Source: Acidobacteriota bacterium
GTDB taxonomy: Bacteria; Acidobacteriota; Terriglobia; Bryobacterales; Bryobacteraceae
DNA: 5,092 nt
Assembly: GCA_947505565.1 (NCBI GenBank)
Contig: CANNLB010000302.1
Location: 1-5,092, forward strand
Direction: 5' to 3'
The notes below the pieces were generated by a model. It made no database searches. It was not told the DNA's origin and worked only from the letters and a program-made list of their open reading frames with translations. Each line of letters starts with the position of its first letter. Positions within the stretch are counted from its first letter, which is position 1. This document shows positions 1-4,880 of the stretch, in pieces. A program made the translations under genes and the position numbers.

Positions 1-90
1 GATGACGAAGAGGATGTTCGGGCGACGCGGGGGCTGCGCCGAACTGAGTGTGGCGCTGGCCACGGCACTGAGAAATTCCCTACGACGCAT
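1..90 (-). CDS. Sulfatase family enzyme, N-terminal fragment (cut by window edge)
   Basis: Thirty codons run from an ATG at 90 to the left edge without a stop. Residues 3-7 read R-R-E-F-L, a Tat-type twin-arginine start, followed by a small hydrophobic Ala/Ser stretch and a plausible cleavage after Ala18. The mature start reads RPNILFVI (residues 23-30), the first beta strand of alkaline-phosphatase-fold sulfatases; in that family it is normally followed by the metal-binding Asp-Asp, which would lie just outside the window. Family members hydrolyse sulfate esters with a formylglycine residue made from a Cys or Ser, also outside the window. A GGAG ribosome-binding site (103-100, minus strand) lies 9 nt before the ATG and directly follows the cupin stop, so this is the third gene of the operon. 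With only 30 residues, a related phosphodiesterase or phosphatase of the same fold cannot be excluded. Confidence 0.75.
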   Translation of the reverse strand, partial: MRRREFLSAVASATLSSAQPPRRPNILFVI

Positions 91-103
91 TGGAAGAAGC
101 TCC

Positions 104-433
104 TCAGTCCACGATAAACAATTTCGCCCCACCGTCGGACTGGCTTCGGTGCGCCCCCACTCCGTCCCCTACCTGATAGCTCATTCCCGCGCGCAGGACC
201 TCGCGGCGCCCGTCGTTCAACTCGGTCAGCAGCTCTCCTTCCAGGCACAAAATCACGTGGCCCTTTTCGCACCAGTGGTCAGCCGCGTAGCCGGGCGAAT
301 ACTCGACGATCCTGACGCGAATATCACCGAAATGCCGGGTGCGCCAAAGTGCTTCGCCAGTCTTGCCCGCGTGCACAGTCGGCTCCACCGCATCCCAATC
401 GGTCGTCTCGAAGGCAAATCTTGGAATCTTCAT
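104..433 (-). CDS. DHWC-motif cupin-fold protein
   Basis: A complete 109-residue single-domain cupin with no signal peptide, so probably cytoplasmic. Cupin motif 1 covers about residues 48-67 and contains D52-H53-W54-C55, H59 and E65-G66. Motif 2 around residues 80-97 contains GMSYQV and H95. H53, H59, E65 and H95 are the likely metal ligands. The DHWC signature fits the small family usually annotated as 'DHCW motif cupin fold protein', whose biochemical role is unknown as far as I know. Start: ATG at 433, with a GAGA-like ribosome-binding site that overlaps the TGA of the upstream SGNH gene; the gap is 10 bp. It sits between an esterase-type hydrolase and a sulfatase in one operon. A sugar-binding, sugar-isomerising or sensing role is therefore possible, but this is inference from position only. 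Length and motif spacing look normal for a mono-cupin, with no sign of damage. Confidence 0.85.
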   Translation of the reverse strand: MKIPRFAFETTDWDAVEPTVHAGKTGEALWRTRHFGDIRVRIVEYSPGYAADHWCEKGHVILCLEGELLTELNDGRREVLRAGMSYQVGDGVGAHRSQSDGGAKLFIVD

Positions 434-443
434 TTTCGTGTTC

Positions 444-1715
444 TCAATCGCGAAACAGGGCCATCAAGGCGTCGGCAAACAGCCGCATCCCGCGGCCGTT
501 CGGATGGTTGATGGCATTCACCATCAACGTATTGTAAGGGACCCCCTGGCGCCAGAGCCGCCCGTAGCGCAGGGACGCATCCGCCAAGCCCACGTCGTGC
601 TTGGCCGCAAACTGCCGCAAGCCGGCCACGTACGGCCGGGGGTCCTCATCAATCTCTCGCTCCCGCGTCAACCCCATCCAATCCGGCCGCACGTAATGCG
701 GCGTCAAAATAATCCACTCCGCGCCGATTTCTTTGAAGTCCGCCAAGAGCCGGGTATACCGCTCTTCGACCTGGGCCGGCTCCAGCCGGGCGTCATTGAC
801 GAACTCCGAAACAATCAAGTCCGGCTTCACCCCGAGTACCGTCTCGCGATAGTGGTGCACGCTCCCGGGGGGCTCGGCCAGATAGCTTGCCGTGTTCCGC
901 CCGCCCCACGCCTGGGTCAACAGCTCGATCCGAGCCCGGGGAAATTGCCTCCGCAATCGCGTCACAAATTGGGTTTGCCACCGGTCGGTTTCCGGCAGGT
1001 AGCCCCCGTCGGTAACGCTGTCGCCCCAGGCCAAGATCCGCAGCGGTTGCCCGCTCCGCAGCCGTTTCACCAGCCGGTCGACAGTAGCGTTGGCCACGCG
1101 GGGCGACTCCGGGTAAGCCGCCTCCAATACCGGGAACAGATGTTCCGGAGCGAGCTTTGCGATGAACCCAGACAGGTAGATATTGCCCCAATGGCGCTCT
1201 CCGGCGTTCACCCCGGGCACCGCTGGCGCGGCGGCCTGCGGCTCCCCTTCCCGGATTACAATCTGCCCGGAAGCGTTCTGTACCACCGCATCGAGCCGCA
1301 ACTGGGCATGCCGATAGCTCGCAAACACTTCCTGCTCAGGCCCGATCCGGCTGTCGGTGAGTCGTCCAAAGGTTCCCCACTCCAGGTCGATTTCATAGTC
1401 CACGCCTCGAATGAACACCGGAGCGTTTCCCCCCGGCCCCGCCCGCAAATGAAAGCTCTCCGGATCCAGCAACCCTGGGCTCGTGGTTTCCTGCGCGCGC
1501 ACGCCCTTGATCCGCATCCCCCTCACCCAGCCGCCCACCTTCGGATTGAACATCGGGATCGAGGCATACCGCTCGCCGGCCACATCGATGTTCACGGGCG
1601 GCTTGACCCGCACCGTATGGCCACCCACCCGAACATCCCAGTCGCCCACAATCACGAACTCCTGGCCAAAGGCCAAGACGGGGCCAAACAGGCCGATCAA
1701 ACAACGCAGTGACAT
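444..1715 (-). CDS. Secreted SGNH/GDSL-type hydrolase with N-terminal extension
   Basis: A 423-residue exported hydrolase, probably a carbohydrate esterase or lipase-like enzyme. Residues 1-17 are a short signal peptide ending A-F-G before Q18. Residues 18 to about 205 form a beta-rich N-terminal region of unknown role, with several aromatic and Gly-rich strands. The SGNH domain occupies about 212-423: block I is W-G-D-S-V-T-D with nucleophile Ser233; block II is A-W-G-G-R-N (Gly271/272); block III is E-F-V-N-D (Asn307); block V is N-H-P-N with His404. The Asp that usually stands three residues before the His is replaced by Ala401, as in other NHPN-type members. Start choice: ATG at 1715 has GGAG abutting it, too close for a normal ribosome-binding site. 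A TTG at 1721 would add two residues. Both suggest a leaderless or near-leaderless mRNA. It is the first gene of the operon with the cupin and the sulfatase, and is divergent from the beta-helix gene. Removal of acetyl or similar groups from a polysaccharide is inferred, not shown. Confidence 0.88.
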   Translation of the reverse strand: MSLRCLIGLFGPVLAFGQEFVIVGDWDVRVGGHTVRVKPPVNIDVAGERYASIPMFNPKVGGWVRGMRIKGVRAQETTSPGLLDPESFHLRAGPGGNAPVFIRGVDYEIDLEWGTFGRLTDSRIGPEQEVFASYRHAQLRLDAVVQNASGQIVIREGEPQAAAPAVPGVNAGERHWGNIYLSGFIAKLAPEHLFPVLEAAYPESPRVANATVDRLVKRLRSGQPLRILAWGDSVTDGGYLPETDRWQTQFVTRLRRQFPRARIELLTQAWGGRNTASYLAEPPGSVHHYRETVLGVKPDLIVSEFVNDARLEPAQVEERYTRLLADFKEIGAEWIILTPHYVRPDWMGLTREREIDEDPRPYVAGLRQFAAKHDVGLADASLRYGRLWRQGVPYNTLMVNAINHPNGRGMRLFADALMALFRD

Positions 1716-1739
1716 CTCCAAAGTGTAATATCATCGACA
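1716..1739. promoter_or_regulatory. Shared divergent promoter region, near-symmetrical -10 boxes
   Basis: Only 24 bp lie between the ATG of the SGNH gene (minus strand, 1715) and the ATG of the beta-helix gene (plus strand, 1740). On the plus strand TAATAT (1726-1731) keeps the most important -10 bases (first T, second A, last T) and lies 8 nt before the ATG, so transcription would begin at or next to the start codon. On the minus strand GATATT (1732-1727) overlaps the same A/T island and would place initiation near 1720, leaving a leader of about 5 nt. No clear -35 hexamer is visible for either side, and no Shine-Dalgarno precedes the plus-strand ATG. This fits a bidirectional promoter giving leaderless transcripts, but it is inferred from sequence only. 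Confidence 0.4.
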
Positions 1740-3659
1740 ATGTTCCTCATGCGCCTCGTTGCCCCCCTACTCCTTCTCGCCGCCTGCACTCTGCAGGCAC
1801 AAAACGCCGCCCGCCCCGGCCGCTTCCACGTCGAGCATCCTACTCTGCTGAACCTCGGCTTCGAGTGGCTGCTGGAGGGCGACGCCAATCGCAACGCGAC
1901 GGTCGAAGTTCGTTTTCGCAAAGTCGGCACTGCCGCGTGGCGGCCTGGCCTTCCGCTGCTTCGTATCGGCGGCGAACGGGTCTTCCGCGACCGCGAACTG
2001 ATGAACTATGTTGTCCCGCATGGCTTCGCAGGAAGCATCTTCAACCTGGAACCGGCCACGAGCTACGAGTGCGAGTTCTCGCTTTCTGACCCTGACGGCG
2101 TTACCGGTCAAGCCATCCAGCGCGTCACGGTATCGACGCGCGCCGAGCCGAAGCCTTATGTCGGTGGCAAGGTCCTTCACGTCTACCCCGCCGACCACGA
2201 AGGTCCGAAGCAGGAACCCAGTTTCATCGGCCTGAAGGCCGCTTACTACGGAGAGGGCCGCGGCGATTGGACCGCCGTCCGGATGAAGAAGGTGCAGCCC
2301 GGCGACACGATTCTCGTCCACGCCGGCCTCTACCGCCCCGAGCGGCTCAACTATGTTGACCCTCTCAGCGCGCCGTTCACCGGCTCGTGGTCGCTGTCGC
2401 TGAAGGGCACCGCGGAAAAGCCGATCACGATTAAGGGCGCGGGCGACGGCGAAGCCATCTTCGACGGCGCGGGCAATGCTCGGCTGTTCGAGGTGATGGC
2501 CACGCAGCATCACATCTTCGAAGGGCTCACGTTCCGCAATACCGAAGTTGCGATCTTCGCGGGGGAAAAGGAGGTGATGGGTGCCGTCGCACTCACCGTT
2601 CGCAACTGCAGATTCGAAGATATCGGGGTCGGCGTCTGGACCGAAAACGCGGACTCCCGGGACTTCTTTATCTCCGATAATCTCTTCCTGGGTCGCGAAG
2701 ACCAGATGCGCCTGATCGGCTGGAATCAAGCCGGTTCCCGCGCGGCCGGCATCTATCCTTCGCATCAGCTCCGCAGCTTTTTCGCGATTAAGGTTTACGG
2801 TCCTGGCCACATCATCGCGCACAACGCGATCGCCTATTTCCACGACGCGATATGCATCTCTACTTATGGTCCGCCTGACGCCGACCCGGAACGGCGCGCT
2901 TCCTCGATCGACATCTATAACAACGACATCCACCTTTCGAACGACGATTTTATTGAATCCGACGGCGGGGCGCATAATATCCGCGTCTTCCAGAACCGCG
3001 GTGTCAACGCCGCTCACAACGGATACAGCGCGCAGCCGATGTTCGGCGGGCCGGTCTATTTCATCCGCAATATTCTCTATCATGTCCCCGCTGGCGGCGC
3101 CTTCAAGTTCAGCGCCGCACCGGCGGGAATCCTGGCGTATCACAACACTCTCATCGGTGAGCAGACGGCTCGCGAACCTTACGCCAATACGCATTTCCGT
3201 AATAACTTATTTATGGGCAAGGACACGCCGGACCGCGGCGTGATGACGTGGGCCAACGGTTCGGCCAGTTATAGCTCCGATTACAATGGCTTCCGACCCA
3301 ATCGCAACGTCGCCAAGCAGTACAACTGGCTTGCTCCCGGCGCCGCGTTCAGCAGCTACGCTACTTTCGGAGAGTTTCAAAAGGCGACCGGGCAGGAGGC
3401 GCACGGCGTCGAAGTCGACTTCGACATCTTCGAAAATCTCGCACCGGCCGACCCCGCCCGCCGCTATCATGTCTACCATTCGATGGACTTGAACTTCCAA
3501 CTCAAGGCCGCTTCGAAGGCGATCGACGCGGGCCAAGTGCTGCCGACGATCAACGACGGGTTCACGGGTAAAGGGCCGGACCTCGGGGCCCTGGAATACG
3601 GCCGGAAGGATCCGCACTATGGCCCGCGTTGGATCACGTGGAAGCCATTTTACCGCTAG
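1740..3659 (+). CDS. Exported right-handed parallel beta-helix protein (putative polysaccharide-degrading enzyme)
   Basis: A complete 639-residue protein. Residues 1-20 are an export signal. L13-A14-A15-C16 is a good lipobox, so it could be a lipoprotein anchored at Cys16; signal peptidase I cleavage after the L-Q-A at 18-20 is an alternative. Residues about 29-135 look like a fibronectin-III-like beta-sandwich, with the line F-N-L-E-P-A-T-S-Y-E-C typical of that fold. A linker leads to PGDTILVHAGLY (187-198) and GTAEKPITIKG (223-233), the classical opening of lyase-type parallel beta-helices. Repeated N-x-F/I strands then run to about residue 500, including N-C-R-F, D-N-L-F, H-N-A-I, N-N-D-I and R-N-I-L. 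An acidic cluster D402, D403, E406, D408 sits in the helix and could bind Ca2+ or act in catalysis. The C-terminal part (594-630) has A-I-D-A-G and P-D-L-G-A-L-E, common at the end of such helices. Start: ATG 1740; the in-frame ATG at 1749 is an alternative. Lyase versus glycosidase activity and the substrate cannot be decided. Confidence 0.85.
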   Translation: MFLMRLVAPLLLLAACTLQAQNAARPGRFHVEHPTLLNLGFEWLLEGDANRNATVEVRFRKVGTAAWRPGLPLLRIGGERVFRDRELMNYVVPHGFAGSIFNLEPATSYECEFSLSDPDGVTGQAIQRVTVSTRAEPKPYVGGKVLHVYPADHEGPKQEPSFIGLKAAYYGEGRGDWTAVRMKKVQPGDTILVHAGLYRPERLNYVDPLSAPFTGSWSLSLKGTAEKPITIKGAGDGEAIFDGAGNARLFEVMATQHHIFEGLTFRNTEVAIFAGEKEVMGAVALTVRNCRFEDIGVGVWTENADSRDFFISDNLFLGREDQMRLIGWNQAGSRAAGIYPSHQLRSFFAIKVYGPGHIIAHNAIAYFHDAICISTYGPPDADPERRASSIDIYNNDIHLSNDDFIESDGGAHNIRVFQNRGVNAAHNGYSAQPMFGGPVYFIRNILYHVPAGGAFKFSAAPAGILAYHNTLIGEQTAREPYANTHFRNNLFMGKDTPDRGVMTWANGSASYSSDYNGFRPNRNVAKQYNWLAPGAAFSSYATFGEFQKATGQEAHGVEVDFDIFENLAPADPARRYHVYHSMDLNFQLKAASKAIDAGQVLPTINDGFTGKGPDLGALEYGRKDPHYGPRWITWKPFYR

Positions 3660-3673
3660 CCCGCGGAGAGCAA

Positions 3674-3707
3674 TTGTGCGATGGTGCGCTTTTGCTATGG
3701 TGTCATC
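3674..3707 (+). promoter_or_regulatory. Possible vapBC promoter/operator, leaderless
   Basis: The 48 bp between the beta-helix stop and the vapB GTG hold TTGTGC (3674-3679) and TATGGT (3696-3701), spaced 16 bp. The -10-like box ends 6 nt before GTG 3708, so the transcript would start at about the start codon, and no Shine-Dalgarno is present. Two direct repeats overlap this area: GTGCGA at 3676-3681 and again at 3708-3713, and ATGGTG at 3681-3686 and 3697-3702. VapB antitoxins commonly bind their own promoter, so the repeats could be operator half-sites, although an inverted arrangement would be more usual. Both boxes are imperfect matches. I see no hairpin-type terminator for the upstream gene, so read-through is also possible. 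Confidence 0.3.
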
Positions 3708-3932
3708 GTGCGAACAACCATGGATATCTCCGACGAGGCATATTACATGGCCAAAACAGTCGCTCACGAGCAAAAAAGGAGTCTAGTCAGCATCGTCAGC
3801 GAACTCATCATCGGCGAAAAAAAGACGCGAGAGCCTGGCGATGACGCCATTGGCCAGGAACTCGGCTTCCCCACGTTCCGCTGTATTCGCCGCGTAACAT
3901 CTTTGGATGTCGAGGTCCTTGAGAATGAGTAG
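3708..3932 (+). CDS. vapB: VapB-type antitoxin (type II toxin-antitoxin)
   Basis: A 74-residue protein starting at GTG 3708. This start is chosen because it gives the N-terminus M-R-T-T-x-D-I, the standard opening of ribbon-helix-helix-like VapB antitoxins; an ATG at 3681 would add nine residues of unlikely sequence, and an ATG at 3720 would remove the conserved RTT. Residues 1-7 should form the DNA-binding beta strand. Residues about 9-35 (A-K-T-V-A-H-E-Q-K-R-S-L then V-S-I-V-S-E-L-I) form the helices. The C-terminal part ends F-P-T-F...V-T-S-L-D-V-E-V-L-E-N-E, which resembles the VapB tail that wraps around the toxin. The stop codon at 3930-3932 overlaps the toxin start by 8 bp, the usual translational coupling. 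Known role of the family: neutralising the VapC PIN nuclease and repressing the operon. The frame is intact, unlike that of its partner. Confidence 0.8.
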   Translation: MRTTMDISDEAYYMAKTVAHEQKRSLVSIVSELIIGEKKTREPGDDAIGQELGFPTFRCIRRVTSLDVEVLENE

Positions 3933-4314
3933 CAGCGTTTGCCTGCTGGACGCGAACATCCTCATCGCCTTAGCAACCCCAGACCACACAGCCCACGCTC
4001 GTGCCGCCCGCTGGTTTAGTTCGACACCCCCTTTTGCGACTTGTCCAACTACGCAGGGTGCCTTGGTTCGTTTTCATTTACGCTTGGCGGTGGAGCCGTC
4101 CATGGCCAAGGCAAAGCAGTTACTCACCAGAATCTCCGCCCTCCCCACCCATGAGTTCTGAAACGACGATCTGGACTATCGTCTCGTCCCCGACAAAGGT
4201 ATCATTGGCCACAAACAAGTCACCGACGCCTATCTGGTTGCTCTCGCCGCTATCCACCCTCACGCCGTCCTGGTCTTGCTGATTGCACCGCTTTCATTTC
4301 ATTGCTTCAGGTGA
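3925..4314 (+). pseudogene. vapC: VapC-type PIN-domain toxin interrupted by an in-frame TGA
   Basis: Starting at ATG 3925 inside the vapB end, the frame codes for C-L-L-D-A-N-I-L-I with the first PIN acidic residue at Asp9, then A-T-C-P-T-T-Q-G-A-L-V-R (39-49). The second acidic position holds Gln44; some VapC subgroups have Gln rather than Glu there. The frame stops at TGA 4159-4161 (codon 79) right after T-H-E-F. The same frame continues without interruption as N-D-D-L-D-Y-R-L...G-H-K-Q-V-T-D-A-Y-L-V-A-L-A, the unmistakable second half of a PIN toxin with Asp101. Relatives read HEFW at this point, so TGG to TGA is the simplest explanation. Beyond about codon 113 the expected T-x-D near the C-terminus is missing in this frame, but an Ala-Asp appears in a neighbouring frame (GCT GAT, about 4278-4283), suggesting a second small indel. 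A 78-residue truncated product would lack Asp101 and should be inactive as an RNase. Total length with the stop read through is 129 codons, close to the family norm. Confidence 0.78.
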
Positions 4315-4485
4315 AGAAATGCTAAAGCCTGCCTTCCTCGGAAAAATGGAGCTCATGGTTCCCCTCGCCGTCGTCCGGCTTGGCGACTATGCCTGCGGCG
4401 TTCCGATCTCCAAGCCGGACGGGATGTTGCGCTGGGCAGCGTCTCTGCGGCGCTCGAACGCCTCGAAGAGAAATCGCTGGTCTCG

Positions 4486-4736
4486 TCCGCCGTCGGCACT
4501 CGCGAAGAATTGACCAGCCCTGCTCGCCAAAACTTTACCACCAACCGGCCCCGACTGCGCTGCCTCTCCGACGAGCATGGGCTTGTGGCACTCGGTCTGA
4601 CCGCGCGGGCAAAACGTCGGTGCTAAACCTATTCAACGATATACGCGCCTGCGGCATGATCAGTTTGTGATCTGGTCCAGTCTATTCGAGCAGAGGTGGT
4701 CAATTTCTGGGAGGCGCCGAGGCCTCCGCCGTCGGC
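4486..4736 (+). mobile_element. Insertion-like segment bordered by 12-bp direct repeats inside padR
   Basis: TCCGCCGTCGGC occurs at 4486-4497 and again at 4725-4736. Joining the two copies, which removes 239 bp, places L-E-E-K-S-L-V-S-S-A-V-G directly before D-P-T-P-E-R-G-G in one frame. This is exactly the canonical PadR order. The intervening DNA has no recognisable coding sequence and has stop codons in all three plus frames. It contains a 19-bp imperfect inverted repeat near both ends. The 12-bp repeat could be a target duplication from a small non-autonomous element. It could instead mark illegitimate recombination between two padR copies, since the repeat lies in padR coding sequence. 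No transposase is present. Confidence 0.4.
4508..4705. repeat. 19-bp imperfect inverted repeat pair (17/19 match)
   Basis: AATTGACCAGCCCTGCTCG at 4508-4526 pairs with 4687-4705, which reads AATTGACCACCTCTGCTCG on the minus strand; the two differ at two positions. The arms enclose 160 bp and lie 10 and 19 bp inside the direct repeats that border the segment. A match of this length in such a short region is unlikely by chance. It resembles the terminal inverted repeats of a MITE-like element, but the arms do not abut the direct repeats as a textbook element would. Confidence 0.5.
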
Positions 4737-4880
4737 GACCCCACCCCGGAACGTGGCGGCTGCACCAAACGCTACTTCACCCCCACGCTCGAAGGACAAA
4801 AACCATGAACCGCTCTCTGGCTTCTCCACCGTTCTGGCGCTCACGAAGCCCTCGCCGGCACTCTTCTCCCCCTTTCTTTC

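Larger units (their letters stand above)
4319..4865 (+). pseudogene. Broken PadR-family transcriptional regulator
   Basis: Pieces of one PadR winged-helix regulator appear in order but in different frames. From ATG 4319 (preceded by GGTGA at 4310-4314) the frame gives M-L-K-P-A-F-L-G-K-M-E-L-M and R-L-G-D-Y-A-C-G-V-P-I-S to about 4413. After a frameshift and loss of roughly five or more codons it resumes at 4417 as G-R-D-V-A-L-G-S-V and A-L-E-R-L-E-E-K-S-L-V-S-S-A-V-G to 4497. A 239-bp segment intervenes. The gene resumes at 4725 as S-A-V-G-D-P-T-P-E-R-G-G and K-R-Y-F-T-P-T-L-E-G-Q-K to 4802, then shifts to N-R-S-L-A (4808-4822) and possibly S-T-V-L-A-L (4825-4842). Known family role: DNA-binding repressor with an N-terminal winged helix and C-terminal dimerisation helices; in Acidobacteria many such genes precede ABC-type permeases. 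No functional product is expected. The exact 3' end is unclear. Confidence 0.7.

Noticed and set aside
339..1712. A 457-codon open frame on the plus strand opposite the SGNH gene
   Set aside because: It has no recognisable motif and is Pro/Arg/His-rich, as expected of an antisense shadow in GC-rich DNA; the minus-strand frame carries a signal peptide and all SGNH blocks.
1780..1800. Certain lipoprotein assignment for the beta-helix protein
   Set aside because: L-A-A-C is a valid lipobox, but L-Q-A at 18-20 is equally usable by signal peptidase I. The anchoring type was left open.
1767..3194. A 475-codon open frame on the minus strand opposite the beta-helix gene
   Set aside because: Its composition is Arg/Val/Asp-rich with no domain. 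The plus strand shows a complete, well-structured exported protein over the same region.
3207..3773. A minus-strand open frame spanning the end of the beta-helix gene and the vapB start
   Set aside because: It overlaps two supported plus-strand genes on the opposite strand and shows no family signature.
4159..4161. Selenocysteine or programmed read-through at the vapC TGA
   Set aside because: The homologous residue is Trp, not Cys, no clear stem-loop follows the codon, and PIN nucleases do not use selenocysteine. A plain nonsense mutation is simpler.
4658..4672. Small perfect inverted repeat GATCA-5 nt-TGATC as a terminator
   Set aside because: The five-base-pair stem is short and AT-containing and has no T-tract after it. 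It lies inside the insert-like segment with no gene ending there.
4710..4727. GGAGGC-6 nt-GCCTCC hairpin next to the right direct repeat
   Set aside because: A six-base stem in GC-rich DNA is easily found by chance, and it has no T-run or other partner signal. It is noted only because it overlaps the insert border.
4319..4865. Two separate tandem padR remnants
   Set aside because: The left and right pieces cover complementary, not duplicated, parts of the protein and share only the 12-bp junction repeat. One interrupted gene explains this better, although recombination between two copies remains possible.
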